From: Gammaproteobacteria bacterium
Lineage (GTDB): Bacteria; Pseudomonadota; Gammaproteobacteria; SZUA-152
Direction of reading: 5' to 3'
Assembly (NCBI GenBank): GCA_011321815.1
Contig: DROS01000078.1
Coordinates: 1-64,000 of the forward strand
Length of the DNA: 64,000 nt
Of this stretch, positions 8,749 through 17,470 are shown one piece after another. How positions within the stretch are numbered: position 1 is the stretch's first letter; each line of letters starts with the position of its first letter. The notes beneath the pieces were generated by a model that saw only the letters and a list, made by a program, of their open reading frames with translations, made no database searches and was not told the DNA's origin. Position numbers and translations under genes: made by a program.

Positions 8749-11001
8749 ATGAAAGGGATTTTACGTATCACTTTGCTTTGTTTGCTGTCAGTATTATTTC
8801 TTGGTGCCTGTCAGAATGCCAACAATGTGCGGCCACTTTTACGTGAAAATATTGGCCAGGTTGATAACCTTGCCATTGCCTCCGGCACTGTTATTACAGA
8901 TAACCAGCAATCTTTTGATGCCAAGCTTGCCTTGGTTGACCGGGCCGAGAAATCCATTGATCTGGTATATTTTATTTTTTCTGATGACTACAGTTCCTCC
9001 GTTCTGGCGAGCCATCTGATCGCTGCGGGCAAACGTGGTGTGAAAATACGCCTGTTAGTGGACTATGTGACCAACTACAGCCGGCTTGACTGGTTTTCAA
9101 TGCTGGAATCGGAAGGGGGTGGGAATTTAACAGTACGCTTTTATGGCCGCCCAACGCATAACATGATTAAAGATGCGGTTTACATGACATTGGGTTGCAG
9201 TGATACCGCCCCAAGAGATGACCGAAGCGCCTGTAGTAAAGACAAGCTGGGTCAAATTGAAAAACTGTTCAAATCTGAAATCATCGGTGGCGCACCTGCC
9301 GAATCGGTGAATATTTCCAACTTGAGAATGGGCGAATCCGGACTGTTTCTTTCCGGCTTGTACGGCAAAAATGCTGACGCAATGACGCTTGCCATCGAAC
9401 AGGGGCAAAATGTCTCGTTAGACAAGCTGGCCGCTTCGGGAAGCTCGGCAAATGACGGGCAAATTGAAGGCCTGAAAAAATTTGGTCAAATCTATTGGAA
9501 ATCCCGCACCGGACCTGTCTATCAGAGAGCTTATAATCGGGTGAAAACAGCTTTTGCCTTCAAATATTATGGCGACGCATTAAACCCTGTTTATGCATCA
9601 TTTGCACAATTCTTGCCGATTGAGCGAAAGAATATTGATGATGCCGCCCGTGACTGGGATTTCTTTACCGATTACACACACCATAAATTGCTGCTGACGG
9701 ATGAGCAGTTTTTTATGCTGGGTGGCCGCAATGTGGAAGATTCGTATCACATGCACCCAAACAGTTTGAGCGCAAAATACACGTTTATGGATACCGATCT
9801 GCTGGTGAACCTTTCTGCACCTGATGCACGACTACGCCATCGCTTTGATAGCCTGTGGTCTTTTATCGGTACGGCAACGCTCAGTGAAGTACGCCAGCAC
9901 GCCCCCAATGATTTTATTGCCAACTGGCACTGGGCGAGTGTTTATTGTGATAAGAGTCCACAATTGGCTGATTGTCGTGCTGAACGGTTACGACAGGTTG
10001 AGCTCGATGTTACACAGCGTATCGCACTGGAAAAAAACAAGCTGGAAAAACACCGGCAGACCTATCAGGTCGATTATCGGAGCTCTGCTGATTTTGCTGC
10101 ACGGTTCCCTGATTTTTCACTTGCCGGTCAGGCTGTCGGCGCCTATCTTGAAAACCTGCCCTACCGGGCAACTGAAAATAACAGGCAAAGGCAATTTGGC
10201 GCGCAATACAATAAAGAAGTTGCCAGTAATAAAAATATACACCACTACTGGCTGAATAAATTTGAAGAGCAATGCAATGCCACTGATAACGCACCCAGAA
10301 ACATTTATGTGCACAATGCCTATTTTTTTCCACCACCCAACATGTTACTTGCGTTCAAACGCCTGATTGGTGGCCGGCATGACTGTAGCCATGTCACCCT
10401 GAACATTATTACAAATTCCGTTGCAACCACAGACCTTGTGCCGGTGAACATTCTCGCCAGTCACAGTATTAAGGCGTTTATCGACTATTATGTTGAAAAT
10501 TTTAATGAAAAGCACAGCGCGACATTGCGTTATTTTGAATATAAAAAACAACCGGGCGAGGCTTTATCGTTACATAGCAAGGTCACGCTGTTTAGTGACA
10601 CCCTGGTAATTGGTTCCGCCAATATGGATGCGCGCAGCTATTTTATGGATACCAATAATGCATTTTCCATCAGCAATGATTCCCGGCTGACTGAACAATA
10701 TCGACATTATTTAACCGGGTTACTGGAAAATCCTGAAGTCACACAGCTAAAAAATACAGAATTACGCAATATGACACTTGAGTCGCTTATGGCAACCGAC
10801 CGCAAACTTTTACAGGCTTCATTGGAAAAATACGCGGTTCAAAACAGGCTTTCGGCGGAACAACATCAGGGACTGATTCAAAAAATGGATGAGTTAACCA
10901 CGGCAGCCTATCAACTTACCCGGGATTTTCTGATGGCAGACTCAACAAAAGAACAAAGGAAAATAAGTGAACAGTTTTATCAGTTATTCAAAACGATTTA
11001 A
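8749..11001 (+). CDS. Phospholipase D-like lipoprotein
   Basis: 750 residues from the ATG at 8749, which has a GAGGGG ribosome binding site; an upstream in-frame GTG at 8671 would spoil the signal peptide. The N-terminus is a lipoprotein signal ending LGAC (Cys21), so the product is probably membrane-anchored on the periplasmic side. PLD half-motifs: HHKLLLTD (H311, K313, D318) followed by GGRN, and LHSKVTLFSD (H609, K611) followed by GSANMD. In the second, the Asp sits one place late and Ser616 occupies the usual position. The family is close to cardiolipin synthase/ClsC-like proteins but longer, with a helical C-terminus after the second motif. Activity on phospholipid is inferred. Confidence 0.8.
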   Translation: MKGILRITLLCLLSVLFLGACQNANNVRPLLRENIGQVDNLAIASGTVITDNQQSFDAKLALVDRAEKSIDLVYFIFSDDYSSSVLASHLIAAGKRGVKIRLLVDYVTNYSRLDWFSMLESEGGGNLTVRFYGRPTHNMIKDAVYMTLGCSDTAPRDDRSACSKDKLGQIEKLFKSEIIGGAPAESVNISNLRMGESGLFLSGLYGKNADAMTLAIEQGQNVSLDKLAASGSSANDGQIEGLKKFGQIYWKSRTGPVYQRAYNRVKTAFAFKYYGDALNPVYASFAQFLPIERKNIDDAARDWDFFTDYTHHKLLLTDEQFFMLGGRNVEDSYHMHPNSLSAKYTFMDTDLLVNLSAPDARLRHRFDSLWSFIGTATLSEVRQHAPNDFIANWHWASVYCDKSPQLADCRAERLRQVELDVTQRIALEKNKLEKHRQTYQVDYRSSADFAARFPDFSLAGQAVGAYLENLPYRATENNRQRQFGAQYNKEVASNKNIHHYWLNKFEEQCNATDNAPRNIYVHNAYFFPPPNMLLAFKRLIGGRHDCSHVTLNIITNSVATTDLVPVNILASHSIKAFIDYYVENFNEKHSATLRYFEYKKQPGEALSLHSKVTLFSDTLVIGSANMDARSYFMDTNNAFSISNDSRLTEQYRHYLTGLLENPEVTQLKNTELRNMTLESLMATDRKLLQASLEKYAVQNRLSAEQHQGLIQKMDELTTAAYQLTRDFLMADSTKEQRKISEQFYQLFKTI

Positions 11002-11079
11002 TCCGGGTATGGTGATATCAGAGGATGCTGCCGGTAATTCTATACACAACTGTTTGCACTGGAATTTTTTGTAACCATT

Positions 11080-12888
11080 ATGTCTGCACCTCATCGCTAC
11101 ACTGACGCGCCCACCGAAAACCGTAAAGACTGGGCCAACATCCGTGCCTTGATGCCTTATCTGTGGGAATACCGGGGCCGGGTATTGCTGGCGCTCAGCA
11201 GTCTGATACTGGCCAAAGTGGCCAATGTGGGTGTACCACTGGTGCTGAAAGAGCTGGTGGATGAGCTGGATGTGGATGCAGGTGACATGTTGCTGGCATT
11301 GCCGGTGGCTTTGTTGCTCGCTTATGGGGCATTGCGTTTGAGTGCATCTTTGTTCAATGAATTGCGTGATGTACTTTTCACGCGTGTGCGTTATCGTGCC
11401 ATGCGACGGTTGACCCTACGCACACTCGAACATCTGCACAAGCTGTCATTGCGTTTTCACCTGGAGCGTAAAACGGGTGCCATCAGTCGTGATCTTGCGC
11501 GGGGCGCTGCCAGTCTCAGTACGTTGCTTAACTATTTTACCTTCAGCATTCTGCCTATCATGGTGGAGTTTTTGCTGGTGGCGGGTGTTTTGGTGAGTCA
11601 GTACGATATGGTTTTCACCTTTATTATTTTTGGTAGCGTAGTGGCTTACGTGGCCTTTACTTTTGCGGTGACCAATTGGCGTATGGAGTATCGGCTGGCC
11701 ATGAACCGTTACGAATCCCAGGCCAACAACGAAGCCATTGAAAGCCTGATTAATTATGAAACGGTAAAATATTTTGGTAATGAAAAAATTGAGCTGAGCC
11801 GTTGTGATAATACCCTGAGCAAGTGGGAAGATAACGCGGTTATCAGTCAATCGTCGATGTCACTGTTGAATTTTGGTCAGGCCGCTATTATTGCTGTGTC
11901 GGTAACATTGATTATGTTTTTTGCCGCCGGTGAAGTGCGTAACGGTGACATGAGCATTGGTGATTTTGTGCTGGTGAATGCCTTCCTGCTGCAATTGTTT
12001 ATTCCTTTGGGTTTTCTTGGCATCGTTTACCGGCAGATGAAACATTCACTGACCGATATGGACCAGTTGATAAAATTGCTGGATGAGGTGCCGGAGATAC
12101 AGGACCGGCCTGATGCGCCACCACTGGATGTTACCCGGGGGGAAGTGCGTTTTGAACATGTGGCCTTTGCCTATCAGGATGACCGGCCGATTTTACATGA
12201 TATTGATTTTACCATTGCACCGGGTAAAAAAGTGGCGGTGGTGGGCGCCAGTGGCGCAGGAAAATCCACGCTGGCGCGTTTACTGTTTCGTTTTTACGAT
12301 GTGAAGCAGGGGCGGGTGCTTATTGATGGGCAGGATATCAGCGAAGTGACACAAGCCAGTCTGCGTGCTGCTATCGGCATTGTGCCGCAGGATACAGTGC
12401 TGTTTAATGAGAGCCTGCAATACAATCTGGCTTATGCACGACCGGAAGCAACGCAGGATGAAATCATCGCTGCGGCAAAACTGGCGCAATTGCACGATTT
12501 TGTGCAGAGCCTGCCGGAAGGTTATGACACCGTGGTGGGTGAACGTGGCCTGAAATTATCCGGTGGTGAAAAACAGCGGGTTGCCATTGCCCGTGCGATT
12601 CTCAAACGTCCGCGTATTCTGATTTTTGACGAAGCCACGTCGGCGCTGGACAGTAGGTCTGAGCAGGCTATTCTCAGTGCACTGAAAGTGGCCAGCGCCG
12701 ATCACACGACATTGGTTATTGCACACCGGCTATCGACAGTTGTTGATGCAGACCGGATACTGGTGATGGAAGCAGGCAGAATCGTTGAGCAGGGGGACCA
12801 TAAGAGCCTGTTATCGCACGCAGGTGTTTATGAAAAACTGTGGGCATTGCAACAACATGAACGTTTGGAGGCACAAGACCAGGCTTAA
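11080..12888 (+). CDS. Atm1/HMT1-type ABC exporter
   Basis: 602-residue fused permease/ATPase. The membrane part (~residues 30-320) contains the Atm1-group sequence NYETVKYFGNE. The nucleotide-binding domain has Walker A GASGAGKST (389-397), signature LSGGEKQR (493-500), Walker B ILIFDEATSALD (513-524) and IAHRLST. Relatives export glutathione-linked compounds or act in cytosolic iron-sulfur and heavy-metal balance. Assignment to the Atm1/ABCB7 branch is by recognition of the NYETVKYFGNE and 'YARPEAT' sequences; the substrate is unproven. It has its own 78-bp upstream gap containing TATACA, so it may have its own promoter. Confidence 0.85.
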   Translation: MSAPHRYTDAPTENRKDWANIRALMPYLWEYRGRVLLALSSLILAKVANVGVPLVLKELVDELDVDAGDMLLALPVALLLAYGALRLSASLFNELRDVLFTRVRYRAMRRLTLRTLEHLHKLSLRFHLERKTGAISRDLARGAASLSTLLNYFTFSILPIMVEFLLVAGVLVSQYDMVFTFIIFGSVVAYVAFTFAVTNWRMEYRLAMNRYESQANNEAIESLINYETVKYFGNEKIELSRCDNTLSKWEDNAVISQSSMSLLNFGQAAIIAVSVTLIMFFAAGEVRNGDMSIGDFVLVNAFLLQLFIPLGFLGIVYRQMKHSLTDMDQLIKLLDEVPEIQDRPDAPPLDVTRGEVRFEHVAFAYQDDRPILHDIDFTIAPGKKVAVVGASGAGKSTLARLLFRFYDVKQGRVLIDGQDISEVTQASLRAAIGIVPQDTVLFNESLQYNLAYARPEATQDEIIAAAKLAQLHDFVQSLPEGYDTVVGERGLKLSGGEKQRVAIARAILKRPRILIFDEATSALDSRSEQAILSALKVASADHTTLVIAHRLSTVVDADRILVMEAGRIVEQGDHKSLLSHAGVYEKLWALQQHERLEAQDQA

Positions 12889-12909
12889 TGTTTTTGGTTT
12901 TTTATCGAG

Positions 12910-12928
12910 AAGCTTGCAAGGCTTTTTT
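12910..12928 (+). terminator. Weak terminator-like hairpin after the Atm1-type exporter
   Basis: AAGC and GCTT arms around a short TTGCAAG loop are followed directly by TTTTTTG. The stem is only 4-5 bp, so termination would be inefficient. Confidence 0.3.
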
Positions 12929-13023
12929 GTTGTGATGTCTCCGCATGGACGTGCATACGGTACAGTGAGGCACCAAAAGAAAAAATCGAACAATACGTTG
13001 AATTTTAACAGGGTGGATATGAG

Positions 13024-14553
13024 ATGACAGACCGGCATAACCTTAAATTACTGATTGAGTCTCATTTCCCCATTGTGGTGTTGGAAACCCATGAAGAACA
13101 GCGGGTTGTTGATTTGATCAAAAGTCTCTATGGAAAAAAGAAAAGGGGATTGCAGGTCTGGACCGCGAGTGAAGGACTGAAGAATCATTTGCTGACAAGC
13201 ACCTCCGGCCTTTCGCTGAAAGGGGGCGGCAACCCCCATGAGTATGGTGTGACACAGGCAGAGCCCACCATTGACCCTGATACAATGCTCGATAAGGTCA
13301 AGAAATCAATCAAGGACAGTATTATTCTGCTGCTTGATTTTCATCCGTATATTGATGATCCAAAGACGCTCCGTCTGGTTAAGGAAATTGCCCAGCAGTA
13401 TTATGTCAATGGCAATACACTGGTTTTCATCAGCCATCAGATAACGGTACCGGAAGAAATTGAACGTTTGTGCGTGTCATATCACTTGTCTGTTCCATCA
13501 CAAGCGGAAATTTTTCAAATCATCGTTGATGAAGCAAAAACCTGGAATGCCAAAAATGGCAATCAGACCCTGAAGGTGGACAAGAAGGCGGTTAAGCTTT
13601 TGGCACAGAATCTTTTGGGACTGACAACCAGTGATGCGAAGCGGTTTATCCGTAATGCGATTTATAATGATGATGCGATTACGCATAGTGATGTCACCGA
13701 GGTTATGGAGGCAAAATACAAACTGGTGGCCAAGGACAGCATTTTAAGCTTTGACTATGACACGGTAAATTTCTCGAACGTAGGCGGGTTTCATGCTCTT
13801 AAGGATTGGTTGAATAAACGTAAACATTTTTTTCTTAACGCCGATGGCAATACTCAATTTGATATTCCAAAAGGGATTATGTTGCTCGGTGTGCAGGGGT
13901 GTGGAAAGAGTCTGGCAGCAAAGGCAGTGGCTGGTGTATGGGGAATTCCATTGATGCGGCTTGATTTTGGCGCCATATACGACAAATACATCGGGAATAC
14001 TGAGAAAAACATCCGTGAAGCCCTTCAGTCGGCGGAGTCTTTATCGCCCTGTGTTCTTTGGGTTGATGAAATTGAAAAGGGCATTAACTCCGGTGATGCG
14101 GATTCCGGCACCTCGGGACGTGTGCTGGGCACCTTGTTAACCTGGATGGCTGAGAACAAGTCGCGTGTATTCGTTGTGGCAACCGCCAACGACATCCAGT
14201 CGCTCCCGCCCGAGCTGGTGAGAAAAGGCCGCATGGATGAAATATTTTTTGTTGATTTGCCAGACGTCGATTCCCGAAAGGAAATACTGTCCCTGCATAT
14301 TGAAAAGCGGGATATACGTTTCGATAAGATCAACCTGGATCAGGTCGCTGTAGCATCGGAAGGTTTTTCAGGAGCGGAGCTTGAGCAGGTGGTGGTATCA
14401 GCGCGATACGCTTCCCATGCCGATGGTGAGCAGCTAAATACTGAAAAAATACTCGAAGAAATCAGGCAGACAAAACCATTGTCAGTGGTAATGGATAAAC
14501 ACATTGGCCAGTTGCGGGAATGGGCCAGGGACAGAACAGTCAGTGCGAATTGA
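13024..14553 (+). CDS. Ycf46-type AAA ATPase
   Basis: 509 residues. An N-terminal ~230-residue domain (starting with an [13 protein letters not shown] segment) precedes a single AAA module with Walker A GVQGCGKS (289-296), Walker [11 protein letters not shown] (344 onward), a sensor-1 ATAND segment and an arginine-finger-like [10 protein letters not shown]. This is the layout of the Ycf46/Slr0374 family, conserved from cyanobacteria and plastids to proteobacteria; in cyanobacteria it is linked to inorganic-carbon response. Its role here is unknown. It is monocistronic in appearance: 135 bp precede it, and a long palindrome separates it from the convergent gene downstream. Confidence 0.85.
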   Translation: MTDRHNLKLLIESHFPIVVLETHEEQRVVDLIKSLYGKKKRGLQVWTASEGLKNHLLTSTSGLSLKGGGNPHEYGVTQAEPTIDPDTMLDKVKKSIKDSIILLLDFHPYIDDPKTLRLVKEIAQQYYVNGNTLVFISHQITVPEEIERLCVSYHLSVPSQAEIFQIIVDEAKTWNAKNGNQTLKVDKKAVKLLAQNLLGLTTSDAKRFIRNAIYNDDAITHSDVTEVMEAKYKLVAKDSILSFDYDTVNFSNVGGFHALKDWLNKRKHFFLNADGNTQFDIPKGIMLLGVQGCGKSLAAKAVAGVWGIPLMRLDFGAIYDKYIGNTEKNIREALQSAESLSPCVLWVDEIEKGINSGDADSGTSGRVLGTLLTWMAENKSRVFVVATANDIQSLPPELVRKGRMDEIFFVDLPDVDSRKEILSLHIEKRDIRFDKINLDQVAVASEGFSGAELEQVVVSARYASHADGEQLNTEKILEEIRQTKPLSVVMDKHIGQLREWARDRTVSAN

Positions 14554-14559
14554 TTTGCC

Positions 14560-14609
14560 TATACCCGTGACGTTTGGGGTTTAAACCTAAATCCCAAACG
14601 TCACGGATG
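14560..14609. repeat. Perfect 14-bp palindrome (repeat family P, double-arm copy)
   Basis: CCGTGACGTTTGGG (14565-14578) and its exact inverted copy CCCAAACGTCACGG (14593-14606) flank a 14-nt spacer that contains GTTTAAAC. It lies between two convergent genes and could stop transcription from both sides, but neither side has a T-run. The arm sequence recurs at 23331-23357, 53210-53370 and 59400-59424, so this is a dispersed repeat and not just a terminator. Confidence 0.75.
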
Positions 14610-14621
14610 TTGTTAAGAGTA

Positions 14622-14888
14622 CTAGCGTCGCTGATTGACGCCCGTCCAGCGCATGTTTCCCTGGTGATTTTTTCTGGCGTGTTCTTCTGCTTCACGCTGG
14701 GCCAGTGCCCGGTCTTCGTAACAGCTTCTGCTGAACCAGCCCTCCAGATTGTGCAGGCTGTGGGTGCAAATCGCAAAATAGGGTTTGTCTGGGGTGCAGA
14801 CTCCAGCCTCAGGATGGTTGCCCAGTGCAAGCGCAACGCTTGATGGGATACTGGCAAACAGCAGCCCGTAAAAAAATGTTTTTTTCAT
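14622..14888 (-). CDS. Small exported protein, unknown function
   Basis: 88 residues from the ATG at 14888. An N-terminal signal peptide (MKKTFFYGLLFASIPSSVALA) is followed by a ~67-residue mature part with three cysteines (31, 41, 56), a 'SLHNLEGWFSRSCYED' segment and a charged C-terminus. I do not recognise the family. It starts 20 bp after the GNAT fusion gene on the same strand, so it is the likely last gene of a roxA-GNAT transcript. A longer in-frame start at 14957 would bury the signal peptide and is less likely. Real coding is supported by the clean signal peptide and position. Confidence 0.6.
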   Translation of the reverse strand: MKKTFFYGLLFASIPSSVALALGNHPEAGVCTPDKPYFAICTHSLHNLEGWFSRSCYEDRALAQREAEEHARKNHQGNMRWTGVNQRR

Positions 14889-14908
14889 TTTGTCCAAGTA
14901 CTGCCGAA

Positions 14909-15895
14909 TCACAAATGCAGGCGTCGTAGTTCGGGCTCCGGCTGACTGCGTTCCCACATTTCATTAAAGGTTTTGAGTAGCATGCGTGCTTCTGCCGGGT
15001 TGTTGAATTCTGCCAGGCCTTCAAAGCGGTCATTGTGGGCGCGGCGAATAATACCCACGTCGTCGACGATCATAAAGGTATCCACATGGTTCCGGTCTTC
15101 TTCATCGGCGCGGTGAATAAAAATATGGCTGCTGATACGTCGCGCCAGTTCTACAATGCGATGGCCATGGGCAACAGCTTCGGAAGGGTCCAGTATCAGG
15201 ATATTGACTCTGGAACGGGAGTTGTGGATGGCCAGTTTTTTGACGGCTTCGATGAAGTCTTCATTGTCGAAGACCCGGGGGGCGAGATTGGGCGTGAACA
15301 GATTCAATGACCGTTGCCCTTGTGCAACCATGTGTATGGCAGCCTGTTTGTTATCTTCCAGCCCTTTGAGGTCTATATAGCCACGGGTTTCACCCAAAAT
15401 CTGTTTGGGTAAATCCTTGATATTGATGTGCTCATCCAGTGACGGCAGATTGCGTGTCATGTGCTGATGAGGGATGTTGGCATCCATGAAGACTTCGCCT
15501 TGCGGCACAAAATCGTGGCGCAGGTAAAAATCCACAGCCTGTGTTTGTGCATCGAGTTTTACACGGGGCAGTTGCCGTGCACGGGCAATGGTGATCAAGG
15601 CAGTGAGCATTTTGCTGCCCACGCCATGTCGGCGCCAGGCACGTAACACTGCCATGCGCCCGATGTGTCCGTCGCTGGTCATACGAGCGGTGCCGATACT
15701 GCGCCCCTTTTCATCACGGGCCAGCACATGTATGGCATTTTCGTCTTCGCCATCCCATTCCAGCTCGGGGGGGACATTTTGCTCTTTGATAAACACAAAC
15801 TCGCGCAGGATGCGCAATTCGGCCTCGGCATTTTGCCAGGTGACGCGCTGGATTTTAAAATCTTTATTGGCTGTGGGTTCAGATGAAGTAGACAT
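14909..15895 (-). CDS. GNAT N-acetyltransferase fused to a DUF7931-like domain
   Basis: 328 residues. Residues ~10-155 form a GNAT domain with IGRMAVLRAWRRHGVGSKML (the acetyl-CoA loop R/Q-x-x-G-x-G/A) and the FYLRHDF strand near its end, similar to the ElaA/YjdJ group. Residues ~165-328 form a second domain (SLNLFTPNLAPRVFDN..., VNILILDPSEAVAHGHR, DTFMIVDDVGIIRR) of the type listed as DUF7931. It looks like a PLD-type fold without catalytic residues; that part is inference. I choose the ATG at 15895, which overlaps the end of roxA by 17 bp. The acceptor substrate is unknown. Tight coupling to roxA hints at a ribosome- or protein-modification theme, but this is weak. Confidence 0.8.
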   Translation of the reverse strand: MSTSSEPTANKDFKIQRVTWQNAEAELRILREFVFIKEQNVPPELEWDGEDENAIHVLARDEKGRSIGTARMTSDGHIGRMAVLRAWRRHGVGSKMLTALITIARARQLPRVKLDAQTQAVDFYLRHDFVPQGEVFMDANIPHQHMTRNLPSLDEHINIKDLPKQILGETRGYIDLKGLEDNKQAAIHMVAQGQRSLNLFTPNLAPRVFDNEDFIEAVKKLAIHNSRSRVNILILDPSEAVAHGHRIVELARRISSHIFIHRADEEDRNHVDTFMIVDDVGIIRRAHNDRFEGLAEFNNPAEARMLLKTFNEMWERSQPEPELRRLHL

Positions 15896-17045
15896 AGGCT
15901 TGGTTGTACAACGTTGTGAGCAATTTTGCAAAACCGGGTTGAGCTAATGCTTTTTGCAGTTGCGCATACGACCATTGGTGTTCATCGCAAAGCAGGGGGG
16001 CAGCGAAGGCCAACTCTGCGGGCAAGGGGTAATGTTGGCCGTCGATGAACAATGCGTTGTTGTTTGTATTGTTGTTTGCGATGAAGGCGAATCGCGTTTG
16101 TTCGTTGCGGTATAGCCTGCCTTTTTCTGCAAAGGTCTGCAAAAACCGCTGTTCATCAAGTGTTTCGGTTTCTTCCGCTGCGTGCTCGTTTTTTGCCTCG
16201 GTGATAAATTCGCCAAACCATTGGTCAATGCTGGCATCGTCGGACAGTATTTTTTGCAGAATGCCCCGTACCTGGGCAAGGGCATCGTGGGATATTTCAC
16301 CCGGGTGTTGTTGCCGTTGCAGCGTTGGATCGGCATAGCGTTGTGTGGCATCAAACCGTGAAGCAACATGCTCTGCAAAATGGCTTAACAACTCGGCATA
16401 ACCGGGGGCGCGAAAACCGACAGAGAGGGTGATGCAGTCTTCCAATGCAACGCCGTGATGGGCAACACCCGGTGGCAGATAAAGCATGTCACCAGGGTGC
16501 AATACCCACTCTTCTGTGGCAGTGAACTCACGCATGATGCACAAATCAATGTCGGGAAGAAAATTATCGTCAGAGACAGGGTCGGTACTGATTTGCCAAC
16601 GGCGGGTACCGTGGGCCTGGATCAGAAAGACATCGTACTGATCCGTGTGTGGGCCCACCGAGCCTTGTGCCGGGGCGTAACTGGCCATGATGTCGTCGAT
16701 GCGCCAATGAGGGATGAAACTGAACCGGTCGCGTAATTCGGCCAGTTCGGGTACGTAACGGTTGCATTCCTGTACCAGCAATGTCCAGTGGGTGTCCGGC
16801 AATTGTGCGAAGCGGTTTTCGGCAATGGGGCCGTATTCCACTGTCCACGGTGCAGGGCCTGCTTGTTCCAGCACCAGTCTGGATTCCACTTCGGGTTCAC
16901 AGCAGAGGCCGGCCAGTTCTTCGGGGGATACAGGAGAGGTAAAGCCGGGTAATGCACCACGAATCAACAGGGGGCGTTTTTGCCAGTATTCGGCAAGAAA
17001 TGTTTCGGGGCAACGGTTTCCCAATAGTGTTAAAGGTTTGTTCAT
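15879..17045 (-). CDS. roxA: Ribosomal protein uL16 arginine 3-hydroxylase RoxA (YcfD)
   Basis: 388 residues, JmjC/cupin 2-oxoglutarate oxygenase. The Fe(II) triad is visible: HTD (His133, Asp135) and His196 in PPGVAHHG. The N-terminal 'FLAEYWQKRPLLIRGALPGF' and 'PPGVAHHGVALEDCITLSVGFRAP' are characteristic of YcfD; E. coli YcfD has 373 residues. The C-terminal winged-helix part is present. It hydroxylates an arginine of ribosomal protein L16 in a 2-oxoglutarate- and O2-dependent way. The next gene overlaps its 3' end. It lies downstream of the small-RNA-rich gap that separates it from purB. Confidence 0.9.
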   Translation of the reverse strand: MNKPLTLLGNRCPETFLAEYWQKRPLLIRGALPGFTSPVSPEELAGLCCEPEVESRLVLEQAGPAPWTVEYGPIAENRFAQLPDTHWTLLVQECNRYVPELAELRDRFSFIPHWRIDDIMASYAPAQGSVGPHTDQYDVFLIQAHGTRRWQISTDPVSDDNFLPDIDLCIMREFTATEEWVLHPGDMLYLPPGVAHHGVALEDCITLSVGFRAPGYAELLSHFAEHVASRFDATQRYADPTLQRQQHPGEISHDALAQVRGILQKILSDDASIDQWFGEFITEAKNEHAAEETETLDEQRFLQTFAEKGRLYRNEQTRFAFIANNNTNNNALFIDGQHYPLPAELAFAAPLLCDEHQWSYAQLQKALAQPGFAKLLTTLYNQAYVYFI

Positions 17046-17157
17046 GGTGATAGTGTACGCGAAGCCACGGTGAAACCAATATCCCGCCTAAGCGCGCCTG
17101 CCTTTGGCGCGCTCGGCATCTGCTCTGAAGGCGCGGATTCAGGTATAAAATGAAAGC

Positions 17158-17191
17158 AAAAAAAGGGGTCGCGCCATAAACTGCGCGACCC
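17158..17191 (-). terminator. Rho-independent terminator (ends candidate sRNA 2)
   Basis: On the minus strand, GGGTCGCGC pairs with GCGCGACCC (plus-strand arms 17166-17174 and 17183-17191) around an 8-nt loop, followed by seven T residues (complement of 17158-17164). This is a textbook intrinsic terminator. Confidence 0.85.
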
Positions 17192-17255
17192 TAAAAAGAG
17201 GAGAATACGACGGCATACTGCATGGGAGGGAGGAATAACTGCCGTCGCGCCCTTC
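17158..17255 (-). ncRNA. Candidate small RNA 2 with C-rich loop
   Basis: Predicted ~98-nt transcript. The 5' hairpin has an 8-bp stem (plus-strand arms CGACGGCA 17208-17215 and TGCCGTCG 17240-17247). Its 24-nt loop reads, on the minus strand, CCTCCCTCCC, a sequence able to pair with Shine-Dalgarno sites. A second pyrimidine-rich single strand (TTCTCCTCTTTTT) follows, then the intrinsic terminator. It has the same three-part layout as candidate sRNA 1. Upstream lies a perfect TGTGA-N6-TCACA site centred 41.5 bp before the proposed start, and CATACT as the -10. No conserved ORF competes for this stretch. The RNA has not been shown to exist. Confidence 0.55.
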
Positions 17256-17262
17256 AACATTA

Positions 17263-17304
17263 AGTATGCAAATATCGAGGGATATTTCTGTGAACGGCGT
17301 CACA
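17263..17304 (-). promoter_or_regulatory. CRP/Vfr-type site and -10 box for candidate sRNA 2
   Basis: TGTGA-ACGGCG-TCACA at 17289-17304 matches the CRP consensus perfectly and sits inside a longer 8-bp-arm palindrome (17286-17307). The minus-strand -10 is CATACT (17268 down to 17263). With a start at 17255, the site is centred at -41.5, the class II activator position. Confidence 0.5.
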
Positions 17305-17373
17305 GAACGGCAGGGTGAATAAATGTGTATCTCGATGTCGTTAAATTAAGAAGATAGTGCATGAACGCAAGAT

Positions 17374-17397
17374 AAAAAAAAGGGCGCTTGCGCGCCC
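17374..17397 (-). terminator. Rho-independent terminator (ends candidate sRNA 1)
   Basis: GGGCGC (17382-17387) pairs with GCGCCC (17392-17397) around TTGC. On the minus strand this is followed by eight T residues (complement of 17374-17381). Confidence 0.85.
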
Positions 17398-17460
17398 CTT
17401 AAAGGGAGAGTAATCATGCGGTACAACCCAAGGGGGGAGGAGAGAGGGTTGTGTCGCACA
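17374..17460 (-). ncRNA. Candidate small RNA 1 with C-rich loop
   Basis: Predicted ~87-nt transcript. A 5' hairpin with a 7-bp stem (plus-strand ACAACCC 17423-17429 and GGGTTGT 17446-17452) exposes a 16-nt loop reading, on the minus strand, TCTCTCCTCCCCCCTT. A pyrimidine-rich linker (ACTCTCCCTTTAAGG) leads into the intrinsic terminator. Loop, linker and terminator match candidate sRNA 2 in order and character. A consensus sigma-54 promoter ends 12 bp before the proposed start. A 73-codon minus-strand frame crosses the region but looks non-coding. C-rich-loop sRNAs of other proteobacteria pair with ribosome binding sites; that role here is inference. Confidence 0.6.
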
Positions 17461-17470
17461 TGTATTTATT

